A DNA stretch of 32,792 nt from Chthoniobacterales bacterium. Its GTDB lineage: Bacteria; Verrucomicrobiota; Verrucomicrobiia; Chthoniobacterales; UBA10450. The translations under genes were made by a program, and so were the position numbers. Below the pieces are notes generated by a model. The model was not told the origin of the DNA, made no database searches, and saw only the letters and a program-made list of their open reading frames with translations. The stretch's first letter is position 1. The number at the start of each line of letters is the position of its first letter. The stretch is taken from contig JACDHZ010000010.1 in NCBI GenBank assembly GCA_013820755.1, forward strand, positions 1 to 32,792. Reading direction: 5' to 3'. Shown piece after piece: positions 16,415 through 23,556 of the stretch.

Positions 16415-17655
16415 TCAGGTCGAACCCGCTCGACCACAAGCGTGCTGGCACTCCCCCCTAAGCCACGCACGTTGATTAGCGCGCAGTCGACGACGCCGCG
16501 CCGCGCGTGGTTGGGAACAATGTCGAGGTCACATGCCGGATCAGCCGTCTCATAGTTTGCCGTCGGAGAAATCAAGTTGTCGCGCATCGTAAGGGCGCAG
16601 GCGATCAATTGAAAAGGGCCGCCCGCCGCCAACGGATTCCCCGTCACACCTTTGATAGAACTTACAGGGATCGACCACGCATGCTTCCCAAACACACGTT
16701 TGATTATTTTTGTCTCCATGGCATCAAGGAACGGGTGGCCGGGGCCGTAAGCCGAAATGTAATCCACGTGTCCAGGACAACGGCTGGCGTTCGCGAGCGC
16801 GAGTTGCATAGAATGCTCCAGCCCTGAAGCCGGTTGTGCTGGATCGAAATCCCGCTGGCTTGCATACCCGCTAATCTCCAAATACACGCGTGCACCCCGC
16901 GCTTCGGCGCGTTCCAGATTCTCGATGACGAAGACACCAGCACCTTCTGAGATCACGCCAGAGTCTCTCGTTAGGTCGAACGGCCGGCTTGCCTTTTCTG
17001 GCTCGGCGTTGCGTAGGGAGCTTAGGCCAGTCGCGGTAAAGCTCGCCATAGCTAGAGGCGTAATTGGCGCATCAGCTCCGCCGGCGATTGCAATCTCCGC
17101 TTCGCCCGACCGAATCATTTCCGCGGCAATCGCAATCGCGTCTAGCCCGGACGGACACGCCGAGGAGATCGTCGCCGCGTTCGCGCATGAGCCAAGTTTA
17201 TCAGCGATCAAATTGGCAGCCGCTTGCGGCTTCGACGCACCAAGCGCCGTTGGCGACACTCGATCGGGGCTTCGCTCCGTCACGTCGTGGAACACGCGCT
17301 CGATGACATCCAATGCACTCGTGCTGACGCCGATCACAACTGGCGTCGGACTTGGGAGCTCAAGATTTTCTAGATTGAGGTCCGCGTCTTTCAGAGCCAT
17401 CATCGTGGCTGCGTACGCGAGTTGCGTATGGCGCGCCATGCGGCGGGGCTTCATTTCTGGATCAATGTAGTCGACTGGATCGAATCCTTTCACCTCTCCG
17501 GCGATCCGACTCCTGAATGCGCTTGCGTCAAAAAGCGTAATAGGTCCAACACCGCTGCGTCCTTGACATAGGGACTCCCAGAACGCCGTCAGCCCGGTTC
17601 CGTTGGGAGCAAGAACACCGATCCCCGTGACGACTACACGATTTCTTTTGATCAT
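16411..17655 (-). CDS. Beta-ketoacyl-ACP synthase II (FabF)-like protein lacking both catalytic His
   Basis: A 414-residue thiolase-fold protein aligning with FabF over its whole length (VVVTGIGVLAPNG at the start, GLGGSASTLVVERV at the end). The nucleophile is present: C167 in SSACPSG. However, the two His of the Cys-His-His triad are replaced. Where FabF has NAHGTST this has SAYGPGH (Y303), and where FabF has KSMTGH this has KGVTGN (K335 kept, N340 in place of His). The gatekeeper Phe is Leu399. Decarboxylative condensation should therefore be lost or much reduced, while acyl loading on Cys may remain. This differs from chain-length factors, which lose the Cys. It overlaps the 7TM kinase gene by four bases. 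No ACP, acyltransferase or ketoreductase is adjacent. Transacylase or acyl-sensing functions are inferences. Confidence 0.85.
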   Translation of the reverse strand: MIKRNRVVVTGIGVLAPNGTGLTAFWESLCQGRSGVGPITLFDASAFRSRIAGEVKGFDPVDYIDPEMKPRRMARHTQLAYAATMMALKDADLNLENLELPSPTPVVIGVSTSALDVIERVFHDVTERSPDRVSPTALGASKPQAAANLIADKLGSCANAATISSACPSGLDAIAIAAEMIRSGEAEIAIAGGADAPITPLAMASFTATGLSSLRNAEPEKASRPFDLTRDSGVISEGAGVFVIENLERAEARGARVYLEISGYASQRDFDPAQPASGLEHSMQLALANASRCPGHVDYISAYGPGHPFLDAMETKIIKRVFGKHAWSIPVSSIKGVTGNPLAAGGPFQLIACALTMRDNLISPTANYETADPACDLDIVPNHARRGVVDCALINVRGLGGSASTLVVERVRPE

Positions 17656-17678
17656 GATGAAGAGGCGAGCAGTTTCCG

Positions 17679-17707
17679 ATTCTAACGTCTACGTTAATTA
17701 GAGTCAT
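17679..17707 (-). promoter_or_regulatory. Candidate sigma-70 promoter of the ketosynthase-like/kinase operon
   Basis: On the minus strand, ATGACT (17707-17702) and TAGAAT (17684-17679) lie exactly 17 bases apart and match the -35 and -10 consensus at four and five of six positions. The start codon at 17655 is 23 bases beyond the -10 box, giving a short leader. It fits the operon's only sizeable upstream gap. Confidence 0.45.
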
Positions 17708-17734
17708 TCTGCTTTTATGCTGCTACGCCGACTC

Positions 17735-17763
17735 TTATTCACCAAATTTTCGACTTATTCACA
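17735..17763 (+). promoter_or_regulatory. Pair of DnaA-box-like 9-mers, 20 bases apart
   Basis: TTATTCACC (17735-17743) and TTATTCACA (17755-17763) are tandem repeats with a centre-to-centre distance of exactly 20 bases, about two helical turns. The second fits the E. coli DnaA-box consensus TTATNCACA fully and the first misses by one base. An AT-rich stretch lies between them. They lie midway between two divergent operons, so they may bind DnaA or another regulator. Confidence 0.4.
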
Positions 17764-17775
17764 AGATGCATCTTG
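17762..17775. promoter_or_regulatory. 14-bp perfect palindrome, candidate operator
   Basis: CAAGATGCATCTTG is a perfect 14-bp palindrome that starts within the second DnaA-box-like repeat. It lies 108 bases before the start of the receiver-kinase gene and 107 bases before the divergent ketosynthase-like gene, so a dimeric regulator bound here could control both operons. Confidence 0.4.
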
Positions 17776-17821
17776 CATGCCGCAGTTTTTCCCGTCAGCG
17801 TCGTTTCCGTCGCCGGCGTAG

Positions 17822-17827
17822 TATGAT
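17822..17827 (+). promoter_or_regulatory. Candidate -10 box for the receiver-kinase gene
   Basis: TATGAT matches the -10 consensus at five of six positions and lies 42 bases upstream of the ATG at 17870. No good -35 box is seen 16-18 bases upstream, so an activator or another sigma factor may be needed. A CGCCGGCG palindrome (17811-17818) precedes it. Confidence 0.3.
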
Positions 17828-17869
17828 GGTCCACGCGGCACGTGCTTAGCTGTAAGTGGTTCGCCAGAT

Positions 17870-19024
17870 ATGACGATCTCTCCCGATCAACCGCAAATTC
17901 TTGTCATTGATGATGAAATTGGACCCCGCGAGAGCTTGCGGATGCTCCTGAAACCTAATTATCAGGTCCACACCGCCGATTGCGTTGAGACCGGGATTCG
18001 TTTGCTCCGCGAGAAGAAGCCTGACGCTGTCATTAGTGACATCCGAATGCCCGGCGCGAGTGGCATCGAAGGCTTGCGGCGTATCCGCCAGATCGATCCG
18101 CATGTAGCGGTGATCATGCTCACGGGCTTCGGCGCGCTGGAGACAGCGCAGGAAGCATTGCGCCTCGGCGCGAATGATTACATCAACAAGCCATTCGATG
18201 CGCACGAAATGCGCGATGTGATCAGCCGTAATGTCGAACGGACCAGAGTGCAACGAACCGGCGAGCATGCCGCCAGCGACATCAAAGAACTCAACAACCG
18301 GCTGCTGAAGGAACTTGCGCAAAAAGAGCGGCTTGCCTCGTTAGGTCAGGCGTCGGCTGAATTTGTTCACGATCTCAGTAACCCGCTCACGATCGTCTGG
18401 GGTTACGTGCAGTTACTCGCGAAAAAGCTGGAGAAGCAGGAGAATGGCGAGTCGACGCCGAACGGCACGAACTCCGCGAAAGAGCTGAACATCATCGAGC
18501 AGAATGTCCGCCTGTGCCGTGAACTGCTCACGATGTGGCAGAACTACGGCAGCGGAGAAGCATCACCGCACAAGGTGATCTCAGTTTCCGGAATTGTGCG
18601 CGAACTCATCAACGGCCTCGGCTCCATCGCAAGGCAGAACGGCGTCCAGTTTTCGAACGATATTTCGGGTGATAGTTGCAGTTTGCTTGGCGATTCAGTT
18701 CAGATCACGCGTGCGATCCAGAACGTGATCGTCAATGCGATTCAGGCCGCGGGAGAAACGAAGGGCGTGGTGAGTGTTAGTTGCGCTCGTAAAGAATCCT
18801 GCGTGGATGTGGGGGTGCAGGACAGTGGGCCGGGAATGACCTCCGGGCAGCTCCAGCGGATATTCGACCCTTATTTCACTACCAAGCAAAATAGAAGCGG
18901 CACGGGGTTGGGACTGTATATCACGAAGAAAGTTGTCGACGACCACAAAGGCTCGATCAAAGTCGACAGCACTCCAGGGACTGGAACGACGTTCACCATC
19001 CGCCTGCCGCTGCTGAACAACTAA
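17870..19024 (+). CDS. Receiver-histidine kinase protein (REC-HisKA-HATPase)
   Basis: 384 residues with the receiver first. Residues 8-125 are a complete CheY-like domain: D14/D15 in LVIDDE, phospho-acceptor D57 in VISDIRMPG, T85 in MLTGFG and K107 in INKPFD. HisKA follows, with H167 in EFVHDLSNPLTIVWGYVQLL. A HATPase domain closes the protein (NVIVNAIQAAG, DSGPGM, GTGLGLYITKKV). There is no sensor or membrane domain, so it is an intermediate in a phosphorelay, activated through its own receiver by another kinase. It is divergent from the ketosynthase/kinase operon over 214 bases and stands 100 bases upstream of the LanB-like gene on the same strand. A weak terminator-like hairpin follows it, so read-through into that operon is uncertain. 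Confidence 0.93.
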   Translation: MTISPDQPQILVIDDEIGPRESLRMLLKPNYQVHTADCVETGIRLLREKKPDAVISDIRMPGASGIEGLRRIRQIDPHVAVIMLTGFGALETAQEALRLGANDYINKPFDAHEMRDVISRNVERTRVQRTGEHAASDIKELNNRLLKELAQKERLASLGQASAEFVHDLSNPLTIVWGYVQLLAKKLEKQENGESTPNGTNSAKELNIIEQNVRLCRELLTMWQNYGSGEASPHKVISVSGIVRELINGLGSIARQNGVQFSNDISGDSCSLLGDSVQITRAIQNVIVNAIQAAGETKGVVSVSCARKESCVDVGVQDSGPGMTSGQLQRIFDPYFTTKQNRSGTGLGLYITKKVVDDHKGSIKVDSTPGTGTTFTIRLPLLNN

Positions 19025-19032
19025 GCACGCTC

Positions 19033-19050
19033 GGAGCGTCAGCTCCTTTT
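19033..19050 (+). terminator. Weak intrinsic terminator candidate after the receiver-kinase gene
   Basis: GGAGC and GCTCC form a 5-bp stem with a four-base loop (GTCA), followed directly by TTTT, nine bases after the kinase stop. The short stem and four Ts make it weak. The remaining bases up to 19124 contain no ORF large enough for a typical precursor peptide. Confidence 0.35.
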
Positions 19051-19124
19051 CGTCGACGGAGGCGTTTCGTCTTTGTGTCTGACTTTGCCTTGTCACTGCG
19101 GGCAGGTTCCGGTTTCCTGCACCA

Positions 19125-21557
19125 GTGTCCGGACCATATCAAGTCGCGCCGATTTTCCTGATTCGGATGGCCGGTGTGGCGTTCGAGCCGCTCGATCGAC
19201 TTGCTACGCCCCACACTGTTCTGCTCGCGCGTGAGTTGATCCAGGGGAAGCGTCTCCGAGCAGGCGCAAGGGAGGACGCAGAAAAGTTTTTCCATTCGCG
19301 CGAGCGCCTGCTCTCAGTTGCGGCCTACCAGGCCCTACGCACAGCCGTTCGGCTCGAAAAGCCGCCGGCAGCAGTCGAAGGCGATTTGCCGAGAGTGTTC
19401 ACGAACTACGCGACGGCTTCTCATCGTGTCGCAGAACTCGAAGCGGAACTCGACGGCGCACTCGCACTCGAAGTCGCGGCTACGCGCGCTTCCCTTATCG
19501 AGAGCAGCGCTCTGCTGCAGCGCTATCTCGTCTTCGGCGCTGATAGCGTGCGTCGACTCCTGACAAAGCAACTAGAGGAATACCCTGCTGATCTCTCGAC
19601 AATGCGCCCACGCAATAATCCTGCGCGAAAAACCGAGCAGACGTTGTTGCTCTTCCTGCAGCGGGTCGCGGCGAAGAACGACACCTTCAGTGAATTCGGA
19701 CCCGGAGGTTGGGGGCGCAGTGACGCGCAGACTTCGGCAATTCTGATGGATCCTGAGGATGCGGTCGCTCGGCGGGAAGTTTTTCTCGAGCGGTGGACGG
19801 CGCATTCCACTGCTGCCGCGATAAACGCAGACGAGGAAGTGTTCGGCGAACTAATGCCGCATCTGGATCCGAATGGCTCGCTCAACGGAACAACGTTCAT
19901 TTCCAAAAACACCGGAGAGGTGACTGCACTTAGTCTGCACGAATTGGAACTCGCAAAACGCTGCGATGGGAAGACGCCGGTTCACGCGCTGACGGACGAG
20001 GTGTCGACTTTGCGGAAACTGGTAGCTGATGGGGTTCTGCGCTGCGCGATCGAAGTGCCGGCACTTGAGCCAAACGCTTTCGACAGACTGCGGGAAGATA
20101 TCGCATCGTGGCGAGGTGGCACCGCGCGAGATAAATGGCTGCCGGTTGCGGACGAAATTGCGGAGCTTCCGCGCCGTTTCGACACCACCACCGACAGCAA
20201 CGAACGACAACAGCTTTTATCGCAGGCATACACATCTCTCCGAAGTGCTGGTGCCGCAGAAAGAACAGGGCACCGGTTTCTGTACGCGGCTGTGAACCCG
20301 ATTGGCGAAGAATGCTTCCGTGAGTGCAACTTCGCGATCAGCGAGAGGCTGATCGGCGAAGTTCCCGCTGAAGCCGCGCTGTGGATCGATTTCTGGCGCG
20401 ATACGTATGCCTTCATTGCCAGCCGGGTAGCCGCTGGACTGAGGCAGATCATGGAACAAGCGGCGCCCGGCGCGACGTCGGTGCCGCTCCCCGCGTTTCT
20501 GCATATGTGCGAAACGGCGCGGCTGCCGCTTACCGGGCCGGGTTTGATTGGACTTGCCGTACTGGCATTTCAGGAAGTGAAAGCAGCGTTTCGCGAACAG
20601 TTGACGCCGCACCTTGCGCTAGACGAGTACGAACTCACGGCCGCGGATTGCCACGTCATCCGCAACAAATTTCAATACGCGAAGTTCGACGAATATACGT
20701 TTCCGTCCGCCGATCTTCAGATCGCCGCCACTTCCACGGACGCGGTACAGCGCGGCGAGTACCAGTGGATCATCGGCGAACTGCATCCGCCTGCCGCGCT
20801 GCTCCATCATGGATTTTACTGGAGCTGTCCTGACAAAGCCGCGCTGAACCGTGCCTTCGCCGCGACCGTCTTCGGCAAAGCCACGGCGCATTTCGGCTTC
20901 TTCGCTGCGGATTTCGCGTCGCACACGACGATCCGTGTTTTCGACGCGATGCCCGAACTGACGAACTTCGTAGCGCCGCAGCGCGGGCATCCCAGCTGGC
21001 GAACCACCCGACCAGCCGACGCAGAAGTGTATGTGGACCCGGAATCCGGCGACGTATGCATTCGCGCGATCAAGTCGCACGAGTTCCTCGGTTCGTTCGC
21101 GCGGGCATGGCTCATCCCTCTTGGCTTTCATCCGTTCCAGTTCGGCGTCTCACCACACACGCCTCGGTTGCGTTGCGGAAAGGTGATCGTGCAACGTCGC
21201 TCATGGGCGGTGACACTGGAGGAGCTCGCACCAGGCGACTTTAACGGCCTTTCGCGTCACCTCGTTCTGACTGTTGAACAACTGCGAGCCGCTCGTGGGC
21301 TGCCGCGGTATGTATACATTCGCCCGACTGAAACGGCGCTCCGTCGCAGCGGCGCGGAAGGCCGCGACAAAGACACAAAGCCGATCTTCATCGACCTCGA
21401 GAGCTACCTCTTTCTCGAGATATTCCACCGCTGGCTCGCGAAAGCGGGGGAGCTCGAAGTGACTGAGATGCTACCCGATCCGGACCATCTCTGCTGGCGC
21501 GAAGCGACGGGGCGACGCACTTTCGAGCTGCGCACATTGATCGTACCGCGCGCATGA
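19125..21557 (+). CDS. LanB-like lantibiotic dehydratase family protein, glutamylation domain only
   Basis: 810 residues of the lantibiotic dehydratase N-terminal family. Full class I LanB enzymes glutamylate Ser/Thr of a precursor using glutamyl-tRNA and eliminate the glutamate with a separate C-terminal SpaB_C domain. Family marks here are the opening FLIRMAGVAFEPLDRL (11-26), LLLFLQRVAAKNDTFSEFGP (174-193), RGHPSW near 660, PRLRCGKVIVQRR (from 680) and KPIFIDLESYLFLE (about 752-765). The chain ends about 45 residues later, so the elimination domain is missing, as in split LanBs and in peptide aminoacyl-tRNA ligases (PEARLs). The start is GTG at 19125, five codons before the conserved region. 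The stop overlaps parA by four bases. No precursor, LanC, protease or transporter gene is nearby. The substrate is unknown. Confidence 0.85.
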   Translation: MSGPYQVAPIFLIRMAGVAFEPLDRLATPHTVLLARELIQGKRLRAGAREDAEKFFHSRERLLSVAAYQALRTAVRLEKPPAAVEGDLPRVFTNYATASHRVAELEAELDGALALEVAATRASLIESSALLQRYLVFGADSVRRLLTKQLEEYPADLSTMRPRNNPARKTEQTLLLFLQRVAAKNDTFSEFGPGGWGRSDAQTSAILMDPEDAVARREVFLERWTAHSTAAAINADEEVFGELMPHLDPNGSLNGTTFISKNTGEVTALSLHELELAKRCDGKTPVHALTDEVSTLRKLVADGVLRCAIEVPALEPNAFDRLREDIASWRGGTARDKWLPVADEIAELPRRFDTTTDSNERQQLLSQAYTSLRSAGAAERTGHRFLYAAVNPIGEECFRECNFAISERLIGEVPAEAALWIDFWRDTYAFIASRVAAGLRQIMEQAAPGATSVPLPAFLHMCETARLPLTGPGLIGLAVLAFQEVKAAFREQLTPHLALDEYELTAADCHVIRNKFQYAKFDEYTFPSADLQIAATSTDAVQRGEYQWIIGELHPPAALLHHGFYWSCPDKAALNRAFAATVFGKATAHFGFFAADFASHTTIRVFDAMPELTNFVAPQRGHPSWRTTRPADAEVYVDPESGDVCIRAIKSHEFLGSFARAWLIPLGFHPFQFGVSPHTPRLRCGKVIVQRRSWAVTLEELAPGDFNGLSRHLVLTVEQLRAARGLPRYVYIRPTETALRRSGAEGRDKDTKPIFIDLESYLFLEIFHRWLAKAGELEVTEMLPDPDHLCWREATGRRTFELRTLIVPRA

Positions 21558-22333
21558 AAATCATCGCACTCGCAAATCAAAAAGGTGGCGTTGGTAAGAC
21601 GACGACAGCCGTCAACCTCGGCTGCGCGCTGGCGCAAAGAGGACATCGGATCCTCCTAATCGACCTCGATCCGCAGGCCAACGCCACAAGCTGTTTCGGT
21701 ATGCAGGATCTGGAAGGTGAAAGCTTATACGAACCGCTGCTTCGAGAAGCACCGATCGCGGACAAGGTGCTGCCGACTCGGCTCGACAAGATGTTCATCA
21801 TTCCGGCTGACCTTGATCTTGCCGGCGCCGAAATCGAGATAGCGCGGGGTCCTGACCATCTCACGCGGCTTTCTGAAACTCTCGAGCCTTTCCGCGCGGA
21901 TAATGCTTTCGATTACATCTTCCTCGATTGTCCACCTTCCCTCGGGATCCTGATGACCAACGCTCTCGCTGCTGCCGACGAGCTGATAACCCCGATTCAG
22001 TGCGAATTTTTCGCGCTCGAGGGCTTGGCGAAGATTGTGCGCGTTATCGAGCAGGTGCGAAAATCCGGTGCAAACGATCGCGTCGAGATCGCTGGAATTG
22101 TGATGACGATGTTCGACGGGCGCACGAACCTGAGCGGCCAGGTGGTGGCGGAAGTGCGGGCGCACTTTTCAGACAGGGTTTATGATACCGTGATCCCGCG
22201 AACGGTTCGCCTGAGCGAAGCCCCGAGTTTCGGCAAATCGATTTTCGAGTACGATCCGAACGGTCCGGGCGCCCGTGCCTACAGGGCGTTAGCCGATGAG
22301 TTCATCCGTCGGCACGCGAGCGAGACAACGTGA
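21554..22333 (+). CDS. parA: ParA/Soj-type ATPase
   Basis: 259-residue P-loop ATPase of the ParA/MinD superfamily, the DNA-bound ATPases that segregate chromosomes or plasmids or position protein cargo. The deviant Walker A KGGVGKTT occupies residues 10-17, and the A' strand LIDLDPQANAT gives D37 and D39. Walker B is FDYIFLDCPPSLG, followed by TPIQCEFFALEGL, standard for Soj. It lacks the N-terminal DNA-binding extension of plasmid ParA. The ATG lies in the stop of the LanB-like gene and its own stop overlaps the acetyltransferase start, so it is an internal member of this operon. No ParB gene follows and I saw no parS-like site, so it may be a positioning ATPase with another partner. That is an inference. 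Confidence 0.92.
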   Translation: MKIIALANQKGGVGKTTTAVNLGCALAQRGHRILLIDLDPQANATSCFGMQDLEGESLYEPLLREAPIADKVLPTRLDKMFIIPADLDLAGAEIEIARGPDHLTRLSETLEPFRADNAFDYIFLDCPPSLGILMTNALAAADELITPIQCEFFALEGLAKIVRVIEQVRKSGANDRVEIAGIVMTMFDGRTNLSGQVVAEVRAHFSDRVYDTVIPRTVRLSEAPSFGKSIFEYDPNGPGARAYRALADEFIRRHASETT

Positions 22334-22860
22334 TCCTTGAAACTGATCGATTGCTGCTGCGCGAATATGTGCAGGCTGATGCGGAGGCGTTTTTCCGGCT
22401 GAATTCGGATCCGGAGGTATTGCGTTTCACTGCGGATTCTCCGTTGCGGAGCACGGAACACGCGCGCCAAATTTTATCCAGCTACCCGATCGCCGATTAT
22501 CGTAGGTATGGATTCGGTCGGTGGGCGTGCATCGATAAACGGACTCGCGCCCATTTAGGATTCGCCGGCCTTAAGTACCTGGAAGAATTACAAGAAGTGG
22601 AGATTGGGTTCCGGCTCGTGCGCGCGTATTGGGGGTTCGGGTTGGCAACCGAAGCTGCAAAGGCTGCCGTCGCGTACGGATTCGAACACCTCTCGTTGAA
22701 AAGCATCATCGGCTTGGTGATACCGGACAACATTGCTTCAGTCAGAGTGCTGCAAAAAATCGGATTGAAATTCAGCAATCAAGTCTGCTGCCGCGGGTTG
22801 GAGCTCGAACGGTATACCATTAGCCGGCAGCGGTTCACAAAGCGTAGCTCCGACCTATGA
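22330..22860 (+). CDS. GNAT N-acetyltransferase, RimJ/RimL type
   Basis: 176 residues of the RimJ/RimL group (Acetyltransf_3), which acetylate N-termini of proteins such as ribosomal proteins or small-molecule amines with acetyl-CoA. The start MILETDRLLLREYVQADAEA is diagnostic. YGFGRWACIDKRT, HLGFAGLKYLEE, EIGFRLVRAYWGFGLATEAAKA (in parts) and NIASVRVLQKIGLKF supply the acetyl-CoA loop and the conserved Asn/Ser-x-x-Val-Leu-x-K-x-Gly element. The GTG start at 22330 overlaps the parA stop (GTGA), and the stop overlaps the carbonic anhydrase start (ATGA). Within a RiPP-like operon a tailoring acetylation of the LanB product is conceivable, but a general role is equally possible. Confidence 0.9.
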   Translation: MILETDRLLLREYVQADAEAFFRLNSDPEVLRFTADSPLRSTEHARQILSSYPIADYRRYGFGRWACIDKRTRAHLGFAGLKYLEELQEVEIGFRLVRAYWGFGLATEAAKAAVAYGFEHLSLKSIIGLVIPDNIASVRVLQKIGLKFSNQVCCRGLELERYTISRQRFTKRSSDL

Positions 22861-23531
22861 AATCCCTGAAACATCTTTTCGATAACAACAAGGCGTGGGC
22901 GGACCGGCTTCGCGAGCAGGATCCGGATTTATTTCTTAATCTCTCCCAGCAGCAGTCACCGAATCACCTTTGGATAGGCTGCTCGGACAGCCGCGTGCCC
23001 GCGAACCAGATTGTGGGTCTGCTGCCTGGAGAACTCTTCGTGCACAGGAACGTGGCTAATCTTGTGGTGCATACCGATCTCAACTGTTTGTCGGTGATGC
23101 AATTCGCAGTGGATATACTGAAGGTCGGGCACGTGATCGTTTGCGGTCACTACGGCTGCAGCGGCGTGCGAGCCGCCCTTCGGCGCGACAGGCTGGGGCT
23201 GAGTGATAACTGGCTGCGCCATGTCCAAGACGTTCGCGAAAAACACGAGAAGCCTCTTGCGACTCTGCGTGGCGAATCAGAGGCATCAGATCGCCTGGCC
23301 GAGTTAAACGTCATCGAGCAAGTAGCAAATGTCTGCCAGACGACAATCGTCGGCGACGCGTGGGAACGGGGACAGGAGCTGGTAGTGCATGGCTGGATCT
23401 ACGGCTTACAGGATGGTTTGCTCCGAGACCTGGATATCACCGTCACAGGCGCAGACGATGCGGTTGCCATTTATCAGGAGGCGGTTACGGCCTTGTTCGC
23501 GAGCGGTCCGGACGTAACATTTCGCCTCTAG
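22857..23531 (+). CDS. can: Beta-carbonic anhydrase (Can-like)
   Basis: Interconverts CO2 and bicarbonate. 224 residues, close to E. coli Can (220). The zinc ligands are C42, H98 and C101, with the Asp/Arg dyad D44 and R46: IGCSDSRVPANQ, then VIVCGHYGCSGVRAAL. These positions coincide with E. coli Can. FVHRNVANLV and VVHGWIYGLQDG are also standard. The HRNVANLV region and spacing fit the type II, bicarbonate-regulated group. The ATG overlaps the acetyltransferase stop by four bases, making it the last gene of the coupled set; dop begins 25 bases later. A metabolic link to the LanB-like enzyme is not obvious. It could be an ordinary housekeeping gene fused to the operon by genome compaction. 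Confidence 0.96.
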   Translation: MKSLKHLFDNNKAWADRLREQDPDLFLNLSQQQSPNHLWIGCSDSRVPANQIVGLLPGELFVHRNVANLVVHTDLNCLSVMQFAVDILKVGHVIVCGHYGCSGVRAALRRDRLGLSDNWLRHVQDVREKHEKPLATLRGESEASDRLAELNVIEQVANVCQTTIVGDAWERGQELVVHGWIYGLQDGLLRDLDITVTGADDAVAIYQEAVTALFASGPDVTFRL

Positions 23532-23556
23532 TCAGCAACGGGCTATCTTCGCTCGG

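Noticed and set aside
17656-17869. Chromosomal replication origin (oriC)
   Set aside because: Only two DnaA-box-like sites are seen; there is no dnaA, dnaN or gidA neighbour and no clustered AT-rich 13-mers. Kept only as a regulatory-site finding.
19025-19124. Lanthipeptide precursor gene just upstream of the LanB-like gene
   Set aside because: The 100-base gap includes a terminator-like hairpin and has no start-to-stop frame of useful size.
19125-23531. Standard parABS partition locus
   Set aside because: parA is present, but there is no ParB gene downstream, and I saw no TGTTTCACGTGAAACA-like site.
23532-23556. Pup/UBact gene before dop
   Set aside because: The gap is 25 bases, far too short for a 55-65 residue modifier.
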